64,000 nucleotides of DNA from Monomorium pharaonis. Taxonomy: Eukaryota > Arthropoda > Insecta > Hymenoptera > Formicidae. Below, piece after piece: positions 1 to 12,414 of the stretch (within the stretch, counting starts at the first letter, position 1; each line of letters opens with the position of its first letter). The stretch covers positions 868,001 to 932,000 of the forward strand of contig NC_050470.1 of the NCBI RefSeq assembly GCF_013373865.1, written 5' to 3'. The notes under the pieces are model-generated. The model did no database searches, was not told the DNA's origin, and saw only the letters and a list, made by a program, of their open reading frames with translations. Position numbers and translations under genes: made by a program.

Positions 1-1864
1 GAAGAGTTAAAATCAAATCGTCGATGCACGTACGCGATTGATAGTAAGCATTAAAAAAAAAAAACTAAGAGATTCCAGAAAATCACGCTCAGTGATTGCA
101 ACTAACGTCAATAATAAAATTGCAAAGTTAATGACTTTGATTGCACGCTAGAAGAAACGCCCACGTATTCGTTCGACGAGGGAAAACGATCGTTTTTATT
201 TCGCCAAGATTTTCCAACTCCTCCTCCCTCCACACTCTCATCCAGAAGGATGCATTTTGTTCGAGAACATTTATTACACGCGCGCACAATGAAAGCACGG
301 GGAGATTGCGGCCACGCGATCGCGCGGCATGGCGGGGGGGATTTATTTTTGAATAATGCAACGACGTTTATCATCCGCTATCGGCGAGAAGGAGATCCGC
401 CCATTGTATGCAACGCGCGGTAATTTCGTTCGTTGGTGGAACTACTTCCCTTTTCTCTTTCGGTGCGAGATTGTTCCGGGCAGTCGTCGTTCCGCGCCTT
501 ATCGGGATTCACCCGAGTATTTATGAAATTATTTCAAGATGTTAACAACCAATCCTTCCTTAACATGTTGATTGTGACGTAACGTGTTTATAATAACGGG
601 ACCAGCTGACTAGAATAAGTAATATAACGGCGGATGTTAAGGATACAAATAACAAATTCGTGTTCGTTTCGTTCGTGTTGTAAATTTTTACCGTGAAACG
701 GACAGCGCGCGCGCGCGCACGCCGTTTCTACATAAAACTACGTAGGACACAGGCTTGTTGCACAGACGTTCGATACTCGTCGTTTGCATACGTCCACACG
801 TGGGCGTGGATCGCCGTTGTTTACGCATAGACGCTCAGCGACGAGCGTGCCAGGGAGCGCCGGGTGTTTTCCACCGGAAATCTGTTGGACAAACTTTGTG
901 AAACGTGGTCCTGCAAGAAAACCCTTGATAAGGTGGATGGGCAGGATTTACGCGCGGCTGCATTCACTGGGGGCTGCTGGAAAGAGATGCTAATCGGAAT
1001 GCCCCTTACCGCATCGCAATCTCGCACTCGCAACGCGAGTACAAATTAATTCCGTTCTTGTATTACTTTATATGTATAATTAATGATTCACAGCGGTGAT
1101 CTCGAGACGACTTGGCGTCGTTGTTACGCGATAAACCAAGGAAGTCGCACTCGCGTGATCGTGTCACCTTTTTATTCTCATGAGCGTAACGGTTCTCGCT
1201 GATTGGCGTGTGCGGTCGACATATGCGTGACAGAATGGTTTACCGAAGTTTATTGTCCCATAAGTTTATTATACTTACTAAGCACCGAGCGGCGAGAGCT
1301 CATACTCGTATGGTCACCGCGTCTTCATTTTCTTTTATGTAATTTCCGTTTCTCCCCCATACGTTTTTATTTCATTGAACTCTGTTCTCCCTTCGTATCA
1401 CGTTATAATTGTTTCTATGTGCTTTTACCTTTTTCTTTCTTTTATTTACTCTATTTTCTTCATCTCTGCGTTTTCACATATTTCTTTACATATTTCTTTA
1501 AAATTGTTTTACATTACCGGACCATACACGTGTTATTTATAATATAAAGACTCAAGTTCTTTACGGTTATCCATGCAAGTTCCCGGAGTAAACTGTTAGT
1601 ACCAAACTCTATAATTGAGTTGACGCACGTTCTTTTGCGTTTTCTGCTACCGTGCTCGCACTTATCCGGATAAACTTATATTTATCCGTTTACACACCGG
1701 TTTACCGGCGAAAAGTCTATCCGGTCTGGTCTGGCCGCGACTGTGCAGATGCAACAAGTGGTCGGCCGTGCTCTTCCGCTTTTCTTTCCGCGGGTTCGTC
1801 GATATTCCGACACGTTGGCACTTTCTCCGGCCGTGATTGGAAATAGAAACCACCGCCGTACAGT
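1..1864. other. Intergenic stretch, no gene recognised
   Basis: Open frames here are short (114 codons at most) and lack recognisable protein motifs or paired splice sites with agreeing phase. CpG-rich patches (about 160-520 and 770-1050) alternate with AT-rich DNA. A short alternating CG run lies near 706-718. A distant 5' exon or promoter of a gene outside the window cannot be excluded. Confidence 0.5.
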
Positions 1865-2389
1865 GGGAGAAAACGAGACGTTAGGCGACAAAAATCTGTG
1901 ACTACGTCAATTTTCAATATCGAAATCATTTAATCGAAACTTGGTATCCTACAAAGTTTTTTTGTCGCTAAATCTGAATTCACTGCCAAAAATTAAAAAT
2001 TTGATATAGCAAATCCACTATGACCAACAAAAGTGCAACTGAAATGGTTTCGGATTACATTATATCCTCTAAAAATTAAAAATTCACTAGTATGATATAT
2101 ATATATATATATATATAGTATATGACTCTGAACACCACCATTTAAGATCTGCACATCTCGTAATCCTAAAGCTATAATCTCAAAATCCTATAAACCCTGA
2201 ATTCCATAATCCAAAACTCAATAAATCCAGACTCCAGAATTACTAATTCCATGAAACAGAATCATATAAAAACTTTACAATGTTGAATCACATATTTACA
2301 CTTTCTAAGGTAAAGTTATAACCATAAAACTTATAAAATAAATAAGATGTAGTTAGAGATTTTTGTCGCCTAACGTCTCGTTTTCTCCC
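1865..2389. mobile_element. MITE-like element with 33-bp perfect terminal inverted repeats
   Basis: Positions 1865-1897 and 2357-2389 are perfect reverse complements over 33 bp, beginning GGGAGAAAACGAGACG. Weaker similarity continues a few bases inward and outward. The roughly 460-bp interior is AT-rich, includes a TA microsatellite near 2094-2116, and has no long open frame, so the element is non-autonomous. I could not see a convincing target-site duplication, so the superfamily is unassigned. Confidence 0.75.
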
Positions 2390-3798
2390 TCTGCCGCGTC
2401 GACCGGTGATTGCAAAAGAAACACGCGAGGGTAAACGACATCAACTCCGTGTCACGTGGCACCGATTAGAAAATATATTTCGCGAGAAGTCGCCGCGATT
2501 ACGAGCGAAGGAATCCGTCAATGTTCCGTGCTATTTCGAGAAATATCGTTAAGAAAACGCGGCTAATTATCGCGTTTGCTGGCGCATAACATGTAATTTG
2601 TATGAGGGAAAAGGTGTCCTTAAAAGGCAAATGATGTTTGGCGATATTACAGTTTTATAAACTACAGCTCGTATCTAATTTTCCCCTTATCGCTCGGAAT
2701 GTATAATGTATAATAAAATCCAACGTATATCTCTCGCAATTTTCATTTCGCATTGTGTCTGCGCGTAAATAAAAAATCCACTTGTAAATATCGATATCGC
2801 GGTTATTTATTCGCGTTCCGTAATTATCGCGGCGAGAATCAATCGTGGTGCCCTCGCCGAGCAAAAATAGCAGCAGAAACTTCATCGCTGCGCGCGCTGT
2901 ACAAAGTCAGACGTTCTCCCCCGATAACGTGAGAGCTCTCGCGGGATCTGCTGTTATTATTCGCAGACGGATCCGACCGGGGGTTATCGTATCCGAGCGT
3001 GAACGCCTTTGCGCGCGGATTGTGAAATCCGTCGATACTCCTCTATCTGCAAACCACGTTATTCGCGGACTGGGGCTAAATCGCCGCTGGTTGTGTTATC
3101 TCCGACGATATTGCCCACTCGCGTGATACGGCAGTATCGATTTCCCGTTGTAAAACCGACGCGTTGCGCGTTGGCGATACGTTCGTCCCGTGCGTGTGTT
3201 TTATTTTCAAAAAAATATACGATGGTTGCGAAAAAACCGAATCGCGCGTCCCGTCGTCACGACACTCCCCGTGACCGCGCTTTCGTTAGAGTCTTTCTGA
3301 TTAACGTCTTGTTTGAGGAGAGGCGCTTTCTTGTCTTACCACCCATGATATGCACGACGTGACACAAGTGACGTAAACAAAATTTCGAAGAAAAGAGATA
3401 CGCCGTGCGCAAAAATAACATTGTAGCTCGTATGTTACAACGTTATCCCTCTTCTTTCTCGGCGAAGTTAATATAAAAGTGTTACGAGCGGCAACGCTAT
3501 ATTTTCCAAAACGACATTGCCGCACGGAACTTGAAATTCCTGCGATTCAGTATTTTTGCGATATGACGCCCGCGTCCTTAACGCAAGCTTTATTAACTGC
3601 TGCAACCTCGTGAGATTCGATGACGTTTCTTTACCCTTCTTGTTTCAATTTCGCTTGCTTTCTGGGATGGCCCTCGATATCGTCTATTTTCGGAGATCGG
3701 CCCACGTCACGCGGAATATTTTTGCAACTGGACCGCTTTGCGTGTCGGACATTTATTTTCGAAGATTGGAGCGAGGTATGTGTAAACGGAGACTATAT
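2390..3798. other. Intergenic stretch, no gene recognised
   Basis: Mixed CpG-rich and AT-rich DNA. The open frames near 2845-3126 and 3009-3362 overlap in different frames, show no protein-family features and have no matching exons. No repeat or RNA structure was noticed. Confidence 0.5.
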
Positions 3799-3920
3799 GT
3801 GCTTTCCAGCAAGACACAGTGTAACCTAACACAGTACCCATTAGTGTGAGAAAGAACATATCAGTGTGCCTCACTCGCACTAGTGGACTCTGTGTTACAC
3901 TGTGTCTTGCTGGAAAGCAC
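3799..3920. mobile_element. Short foldback element (27-bp perfect inverted repeats)
   Basis: Positions 3799-3825 and 3894-3920 are perfect reverse complements over 27 bp. The inner sequence continues the pairing imperfectly, so almost the whole 122 bp can fold into one hairpin. The flanks read ACTATAT on the left and ACTATGT on the right, a possible imperfect 7-bp target duplication. This is consistent with a tiny MITE. No coding capacity. Confidence 0.7.
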
Positions 3921-6640
3921 ACTATGTTGTAAATCTACGCGGCACCGCTACTCTGGCATGGCGGGAATCTCCTTATGCACTTGCGATACATCTGTACAAT
4001 TGGAAATTATATCAAATTTTTTTGCACGCACTAATAAAACTTTAATAAATATTCATGCAAAAAATTATGTATCTAAAGTTGCAGAAAAACGTGTTCATGC
4101 TGCACAAGTTATTATAAGCTAAATTTGTTTTTTTGTTCCTTGCAATTAATTTCACAGTCTAAATGTGGGTATTTAGACTAAAGTTTTTGTCGTTGATTAA
4201 GAAAATAGGGAATAAATATCAATGAAACTTGTCGTTTTTAAAATTCGATAATTTGTAGCCAAAACATTCTTTAAAATAATAAAACAATTTAAAAATACAT
4301 ATAAATCTCCCTTTTTTCATCTCTCTCTTTTCTTTCTCCCTTCTCTGCTCTCCCTCTCTCTCTCTCTCTCTCTCTTTCTTTTTTTCTTAATTCAAGGTAC
4401 ACAACGAAGCATTATTAAGATTCGTAATTGTTTCATTTCTGAGTGCTACCGACAAGTTTACCTTCCACGGTAAAAAATGCAGTTAATGACGCGTTAATGA
4501 CGTCGGCCACAGAAATACATAACGTTATATATCTTGGCGTGAGAATATCTCGATACTACGTTTCCGCGTCGAGCATTGATACAGTACGTTGTAATCAGTA
4601 TTCACCCGATACGGTCAACAATAACTAACGTTGGTACGGACGTAGTATGAAGTTGAACGAAAATGGCTGGTCGGAGTAATTGACCTCTTTATCGCGCGCG
4701 TAAGTTGCACCTTAAAAAAGATACAATTTACGTAATGGACGTAATTTGATGCACAAGACAATATGTCATTCGCAAGCTGCTGCTTGCGTAGACGGACGAT
4801 TCCGATAACGATGTAGATAAGGAATGGGAAAAAGGCCACCGTTAAATTACTCGTCGTAAATTCGGAGCAGGAGAGATAGCTCTGAAAGAAATTGCAATCG
4901 TCCGTATTAGTTGTGTATGCAACTTTCTCTCCGTCGTCGAAGAGAGGAAAAAAAAAAGGAAAAACTCATCGATAACTTTACGCACGAAATTTGAAGTCAC
5001 GCGTGCTCGGCGTTTAACGAGATTGCCATACGTCATTATCCTTTGACACGGACCTCTCATTTCGCGGACGTTCATCACGCGAAGAGAAATTTTTATCGTC
5101 AAGTTTACGCGGCGACAAAATAACTTTGTTATAGTTCCCGATAGGCAGAAAAATAAGCAGTTAGACAGGTAAAAAGTGTTTAACGATTAAGAGTGCAGGA
5201 TGCTTATACGCTATATATATTTAATGACTTCGAGTTGTATTGGCAGGAAAAATTAAATTTCCAAGACTTTTCTTTGCTCCTTTCTCCTCGTCCGTTTTAC
5301 TTTGTCACCGGCGATCGACGATCGAGCGTTGGCAAATCGGCATTAATTATCGTTAAAGCCGGTTAAAATGCTAGTCGCGCCGCGAACCGCGTAATGTTTT
5401 TCTTACGGGCCGGACCGGGTACGGCGCTTTCTCGTGAAACTCAAATAACTACATGGTTTGTATCCGGCCGTTAACGATTCTGAGAGACGCGAGTGACTAA
5501 TGGAGTACATCCAATTTGAGATACCCGTTCGAATATTCCGACGCGGGATAAAGCGAGATAACGAGGCAACTTCTGTTTGACGCGTTTAATTGTGGCGATA
5601 TCTTACGGCCGCGTGCGTTCGACGGAGGCAAATGCGCGTAGGGAAAGTTCAACCGCCCGCTCGTTAATTTATGCTACCCCTCCCCCTTCTCGCCTGATAA
5701 ACGATCGTCTCGCAATCGTCGCTGAGAGATTACGATGCTGTTTAGACTCGCGTCTCGCAGCGCCGTAACTCTTGTCTCATTTCTCGACACCTCAACGAAC
5801 TCAATTTCTTTTTCTGATATTAGCTGCAAACAACAGTTTCCCCGCACCGTTTCTCGGTATATACTTACACAGCACATTTACTGCAATGTGATTCGCGATT
5901 GGCGGTCTTCTTTCATTGCCGTTATTGTGATTGCCATTTCATCGCCAAGTGTAATCTATGAAAACTATACGAAAGATAACGATATGCGGGAGAAAAGGTA
6001 GACGATGTTTAAATCCCTCGCTTTTTATGACATTTGGACATCTTTTAATTGCCGAGAAAGTCATATCTCCGTGTTAGTCACCTATTTGTCGTCCGCAAAT
6101 TACACTTGTTGCGATTTAAGGCCCTTTTAAATCAGCCCGTTCTCACAAAACGTTGAACACTTTTTCTGCGAAAGATATATGGTATAGTCATGAATCTCCT
6201 TTTGGCACCCATATCGCTATGTTATATTTATTTGTGATTTGGTCTATTATTCGCCAAAGATATTCGACATCGCGTGACTTTCTTCTATTTTAGAATCACG
6301 TGAATCGCAAGTGTTTCGCGCCTACGCGTTGCCTTCGATACTATTCTTCGACGCAATTTTAGCGAAGAAATAACTTGTATTTTGAACAATCGTTATTTCA
6401 CGATCTGTACACTGCGAAAAAGATATCTAAAAATTTATTTGTGGAACATAAAACATAAATTTATTTCACTAAAATAAATCTTTATCTGAATATTATAAAT
6501 TAATTAAAATTAAAATTTCTTTCTAGCAAATAAACTAATTAATATAAGAAAAATTAAATATATTTTTTACAGAAATATATGTTTCAACGTCACAATTAAT
6601 CAATTTTTTTATATCTACTAGAACATTACAGGCGCGCGCT
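3921..6640. other. Intergenic stretch, no gene recognised
   Basis: AT-rich sequence with a CT microsatellite around 4353-4374 and CpG-rich patches near 5300-5780. The longest open frames (under 90 codons) show no family motif. I searched here for the missing first exon of the downstream inositol-phosphate kinase and did not find its expected glycine-rich nucleotide-binding sequence. Confidence 0.45.
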
Positions 6641-6770
6641 GCGCGCGCGCTATTTGACTTTTCACTTTAAAAATAATAATAATTGTAATTTGATCTTCTC
6701 TATCTTTCGTTTACATAAATCAAACGTCTTCGGCAATTTTGAATAAAAAATGTAAAGTTTAATTATACAT

Positions 6771-6905
6771 ATATATACATACATACATACATACATACCT
6801 ACATACCTACCTAGATTCATACAGACCAACATACATACCTACTTGCATACTTACTGCTACTTAGCTACCTAGCTATCTAGCTACCCAGCTACATATTTAT
6901 CTAGT
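6771..6905. repeat. Degenerate ACAT/CTAC tetranucleotide repeat
   Basis: A run of ACAT units grades into CCTA/CTAC/CTAG variants and then directly into the 11-bp minisatellite. It looks like slippage-prone sequence at the left edge of the larger array. Confidence 0.8.
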
Positions 6906-6909
6906 TATG

Positions 6910-9540
6910 CTCGCTCGTTGGCTCACTCCCTCCCTCCCTTTTTCACTCACTCACTCACTCGCTCACTCCTCGCTCACTCCTCGTTCACTCCTGACTCACT
7001 CTTCACTCACTCATTCATCACTAATTCTTTACTCAATCACTTACTCACTCACTGCCAACCAGCCAGCCAGTCGCTCACTCGCTCACTCCTGACTCACTCC
7101 TCGCTCACTACTCGCTCACTCCTCGCTCACTCCTCGCTCACTCCCGGCTCACTCCTCGCTCACTCCTCGCTCACTCCCGGCTCACTCCTCGCTCACTCCC
7201 GGCTCACTCCTCGCTCACTCCCCGCTCACTCCCGGCTCACTCCTCGCTCACTCCTGGCTTACTCCTGGCTCACTCCCGGCTCACTCCCGGCTCACTCCCG
7301 ACTTACTCCTGGCTCACTCCCGGCTCACTCCTTGCTCACTCCTCGCTCACTCCCGGCTCACTCCTCGCTCACTCCTGGCTTACTCCTGGCTCACTCCCGG
7401 CTCACTCCCGGCTCACTCCCGACTTACTCCTGGCTCACTCCCGGCTCACTCTTAGCTCACTCCTGGCTCACTCCTCGCTCACTCCTCGCTCACTCACTCG
7501 CTCACTCCTGGCTCACTCCTCGCTGACTCCTGGCTCACTCCTGGCTCACTCCTGGCTTACTCCTGACTCACTTCTGGCTCACTCCCGGTTCACTCCCGGC
7601 TCACCCCTGGCTCACTCCCGGCTCACTCCCGACTTACTCCTGGCTCACTCCCGGCTCACTCCTTGCTCACTCCTCGCTCACTCCCGGCTCACTCCTCGCT
7701 CACTCCTCGCTCACTCCTGGCTCACTCCTCGCTCACTCCCCGCTCACTCCCGGCTCACTCCTCGCTCACTCTCGCTCACTCCTCGCTCACTCCCGGCTCA
7801 CTCCTCGCTCACTCCCCGCTCACTCCCGGCTCACTCCTCGCTCACTCCTGGCTTACTCCTGACTCACTTCTGGCTCACTCCCGGCTCACTCCCGGCTCAC
7901 TCCCGGCTTACTCCTGGCTCACTCCCGGCTCACTCCTCGCTCACTCTCGCTCACTCTCGGCTCACTCCTCGCTCACTCCCCGCTCACTCCCGGCTCACTC
8001 CTCGCTCACTCCTGGCTTACTCCTGACTCACTTCTGGCTCACTCCCGGCTCACTCCCGGCTTACTCCTGGCTCACTCCCGGCTCACTCCTTGCTCACTCT
8101 TCGCTCACTCCTCGCTCACTCACTCGCTCACTCCTGGCTTACTCCCGGCTCACTCTCGGCTCACTCCTGGCTCACTCCTGGCTTACTCCTGGCTCACTCC
8201 CGGCTCACTCTTAGCTCACTCCTGGCTCACTCCTCGCTCACTCCTCGCTCACTCACTCGCTCACTCCTGGCTCACTCCTCGCTGACTCCTGGCTCACTCC
8301 TGGCTCACTCCTGCCTTACTCCTGACTCACTTCTGGCTCACTCCCGGTTCACTCCCGGCTCACCCCTGGCTCACTCCTGGCTTACTCCTGGCTCACTCCC
8401 GGCTCACTCTTAGCTCACTCCTGGCTCACTCTTCACTCACTCACTCACTCACTCTTCACTCATTCTTTACTCAATCACTTACTCACTCACTGCCAACCAG
8501 CCAGCCAGTCGCTCACTCGCTCACTCCTGGCTTACTCCTGGCTCACTCCTGGCTCACTCCTGGCTTACTCCTGACTCACTTCTGACTCACTTCTGACTCA
8601 CTCCCGGCTCACTCCTGGCTTACTCCTGGCTCACTCCAGGCTCACTCACTTGCTCACTCCTCGCTCCCTCCTCGCTCAGTCACTCGCTCACTCCTCGCTC
8701 ACTCTTAGCTCACTCCTCGCTCACTCCTCGCTCACTCACTCTTTCGCTCACTCCTCGCTCCCTCCTCGCTCAGTCACTCGCTCACTCCTGGCTCACTCCT
8801 CGCTGACTCCTGGCTCACTCCTGGCTCACTCCTGGCTTACTCCTGACTCACTTCTGGCTCACTCCCGGTTCACTCCCGGCTCACCCCTGGCTCACTCCTG
8901 GCTTACTCCTGGCTCACTCCCGGCTCACTCTTAGCTCACTCCTGGCTCACTCTTCACTCACTCACTCACTCACTCTTCACTCATTCTTTACTCAATCACT
9001 TACTCACTCACTGCCAACCAGCCAGCCAGTCGCTCACTCGCTCACTCCTGGCTTACTCCTGGCTCACTCCTGGCTCACTCCTGGCTTACTCCTGACTCAC
9101 TTCTGACTCACTTCTGACTCACTCCCGGCTCACTCCTGGCTTACTCCTGGCTCACTCCAGGCTCACTCACTTGCTCACTCCTCGCTCCCTCCTCGCTCAG
9201 TCACTCGCTCACTCCTCGCTCACTCTTAGCTCACTCCTCGCTCACTCCTCGCTCACTCACTCTTTCGCTCACTCCTCGCTGCCTCCTCGCTCAGTCACTC
9301 GCTCACTCCTTGCTCATCTACTCGCTCAGTCCTTGCTCACTCCTCGCTCACTCACTCGCTCACTCCTCGCTCCCTCCTCGCTCCCTCCTCGCTCAGTCAC
9401 TCGCTCTCTCCTCATTCCCTCCTCGCTCCCTCCTCGCTCCCTCCTCGCTCACTCTTCTCTCACTCCTCTCTCACTTCTCACTCACTCCTCGCTCACTCAC
9501 TCGCTCACTCACTCGCTCACTCCGTGCTCCCTCCTCGCTT
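6910..9540. repeat. 2.6-kb minisatellite of 11-bp units with 521-bp higher-order repeat
   Basis: The basic unit is 11 bp (CTCGCTCACTC) with common variants CTGGCTCACTC, CCGGCTCACTC and CTGGCTTACTC. Eleven is not divisible by three and the unit has no stop codon, so long frames encode 11-residue repeats such as SLLAHSSLTPR in several phases. These are by-products of the repeat, not proteins. A block at about 8281-8800 recurs 521 bp later at about 8802-9320. A marker block containing CAACCAGCCAGCCAGTCG occurs three times, starting near 7024, 8462 and 8983. The right end degenerates into CTCGCTCCCTC units. Confidence 0.93.
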
Positions 9541-9933
9541 TGCGCGCGCTACTTAACTCTTTATTTTTTACTTTTTAAAAATAAATTACAACAATAAATG
9601 TATAAATAATATTTATACAAATTTGACAGCTGTCAAAATTGCAATGACAGCTACTCTTGCAAAACGAAGTATGCGCAGCGAGAGAACCAATTGGCATCGC
9701 GGAAAAGCGACAATAATAAACTTCGAGAAATGCGAGCAATCGACTTTACATGCCTTTTTTTAGATAGGATAATGAATGAAGAAGACATATAAAACATTTG
9801 CTTGCAAATATTTTGACTTTTTTTCCTTTTTATATACACGATGTTATCACCGATAAATTTAAAATGCGTGGTTAAAAATAAGCGAAAAAGAAATAGTACG
9901 CGGGTACTTATCGGATTCAATTTTATGTTGTAG

Positions 9934-12114
9934 AGGAACGTCGACATAAAGAAATTACAGATCCATACGCCATGAAGTTTCCAGATTATACGTTTTTGGA
10001 CTTGCAATTGGAACTCGATCAAACCGTTTTCCGAAACCGTTCGACGTTTTGCGTGGAGATAAAGCCGAAGCAGGGATACTTACAAGAGATGGAGCAGAGA
10101 TTTTCTGGATGTCCGTATTGTCTCAACCAGTACGCCAAGGTATTTAATGAATAGCGACATCAGCTTTAGAATAATTTTATAAATTTTTCATGTAATTTTT
10201 ACAATTTTCGGAAATAACAATACAGAATACAAATATCATAGATGATATACTAAAACAAAATAATTTTTCAGTTGCGGAGAAAGAGCATTGCCGCTCGCAG
10301 CAATTACTGCCCGTTTGACCTATTTTCTGGGACGGAGACGCGAATGAAAACCGCCGTGGAGGCGCTTTTAAAATCGCCGCAGAACAATTTGAAAATCTTT
10401 AAAGATAGCTTCGTCGTCTACGATGAAACGTCCTCGCCAAACGATCTCGAAAATGTGCTGGACGAGTGGTTTGGGAATGCGGCGACGGAGAACGACGGAC
10501 GAGCCCACCGCATCGACGAATTCTGCAAATTGGTTTGTGCTGCCCTTACGCAGCCTATCGCACAAGAGCAGCTGAAACTGCCAGCCACCTCCCTTTCACG
10601 TAATTTTATCCTACCCGCGAATCAAGCTCCAACAACATTTTGCGTCACACCACGCGCAGTCATGAGAGCCAAACGGTGCCTTCGCCTCGCAGGAAAGGTA
10701 GATGCTAGTTTTGGAAATCATCATTTATTAAAAATAATGATCGTTGCCTTCTGACTGACTTCCATCATTTTAATCTTGTAGAAATGTAATTTTAATGGCA
10801 AGGAATTGCCGAAGAACTCAGTGCTAGAGCGAATATGGAATATGCAGCGATTGTCTTACGTAAACATCAATTATATTTACGGCATCTATTCCAAATTCGC
10901 ATCGCTATTAAATAACGATATGATATATTCTGACTTGACAAAATTAAACAAAATTAGTAACGTTTTTCACACTTCACTCAGCAAACCTACGGTATGTATT
11001 TTTATACACGACGTATGCATACAAAAGAAGTAATTTTTGTTGAGTACATGAATGCATTAGAGAACGCTTGTTTCTTTCTGTTCCAGAACATAGTCCAGAA
11101 AATAGAGATTATGAAGGAAAAAGATTTTCAAACGCTTCTTAAGAGCTCTATTACACAAGAATATGATGACGAGTTTAATGGAAATTGTAGTACCAGTTCA
11201 GAGTGTATCTTATCTGCTAATGCCGACAAAATGCTTGTGAATGGTGGTGTATCGCAAACAGAAATTAGTTCCAACCTAGATTCGCACCAACCATTTTATG
11301 GAAATAAGAGTCTGCATAACCAAAGAACTAGCAACGATGATGACGAGCGAAAGGCAAATATGCAGATTACCGCCGAACATTTATCAGCGTTGCAAAATTA
11401 CCTTTTATTTGTCACGGCTAGAGATTGCTCGATATTAATGACCTTCCGCGAATTGCATCCGTAAGTGTATTGTTCGAAACAATGGTCCGTATTTTCACTG
11501 CATGTGCCAAGAATAGTATAAATCTTTTAACAAAGGCAAAATTGATAATAAAATTGATTTAATGCAATAGTCCTACGAGAGGAAATGCGCTTTCTAATTA
11601 TTCTCTATAGCTATTGTCCAAACCGTATAATAGTCGCGTATAATGCAGCGGTACAGTGAACAAGTACTTCATTTATCTGATTGTAATTATTTGACTGTGG
11701 ATTTAATATAATTATAATTAATTCATAAAATATAATTCATAATGATAAATATTACGTACGTACGTAACGTACATAAACGTAGTAAATCATTACTTCTAGC
11801 CCCAAACATGCAACATGTGGGTGATTATTACTTTCACCATACTAAACGTATTTCAGATAATTAGATGTGTTAAGTTTTAGTAATTACAATTTTTCTTTTT
11901 TTACAGGAAAGATGCATCAAGAATGCCTGAGAAAAATACGATAAAACTTTCGGAGCGACATCACTTTTTAAGCAGTATCAGAGTTTCGGACTTGGATCCG
12001 AAAAGCGTTCATTCCATCGAAAAACATCGACAACGAGATGTGGATATTTTTAAATCTGTGATTTCTTTATTAGAAGAAGATATTTTAAATAGTTATCTAA
12101 AAGAGAATAAATAG
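9934..12114 (+). CDS. IPPK: Inositol-pentakisphosphate 2-kinase (5'-partial as recognised)
   Basis: This enzyme phosphorylates the 2-position of inositol pentakisphosphate to give phytate (InsP6). Five exons join in phase: 9934-10139, 10272-10697, 10782-10991, 11087-11460 and 11907-12114 (stop TAG), 474 codons in all. Family hallmarks are EIKPKQG (catalytic lysine region) followed by CPYCLNQ in the first exon, then NYCPFDLFSG and NNLKIFKDS in the second, and TARDCSILM (the conserved Asp region) at the end of the fourth. The last exon carries the VSDLDPKSVHSIEKH motif that ends the kinase domain. The first visible exon begins with two bases of a split codon after TTATGTTGTAG, so an upstream exon is needed. 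By comparison with the roughly 490-residue human protein, about 90 amino-terminal residues, including the nucleotide-binding loop, are missing. A minisatellite lies immediately upstream. The family call is secure; the 5' end is unknown. Confidence 0.9.
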
Positions 12115-12408
12115 TTATCTACAAGAAAAAAGCAATGCTACCAAAGATATAATTTTTAATTTATGATGAAAGAATCTATTTAAAGCAAAGGAAATATGTG
12201 CACTTAATTGACGATACATTTACCGATCATGAATAATATCATTTTTTAATGCAAAGGTATCTGTCTGGCATTCGTAAAAAAGATATTAATGCTATCATTC
12301 GTTAATCAGTATGTTAAATTGATAAACATTTTATTTCCGTATGCATAAAAAATATAAAACTGTACACATATATGTGTAAATAATTCAACGATGAACAAAC
12401 ATACTTTT

Positions 12409-12414
12409 AATAAA
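12409..12414 (+). terminator. Candidate polyadenylation signal of the inositol-phosphate kinase gene
   Basis: A canonical AATAAA lies about 300 bases after the kinase stop codon and is followed by a GT/T-rich stretch, as expected for a cleavage site. Other A/T-rich hexamers occur nearby, so the actual site is uncertain. Confidence 0.5.

Noticed and set aside
6910..9540. CRISPR-like or telomeric array
   Set aside because: There are no unique spacers between repeats, the unit is 11 bp and it is in eukaryotic DNA. It does not contain the insect telomere unit TTAGG.
6907..9597. Several open frames of 95-202 codons encoding SLLAHSSLTPR-like repeats
   Set aside because: They are the translation of a stop-free 11-bp tandem repeat and occur in several frames. 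No promoter, splice pattern or unique protein sequence supports a gene.
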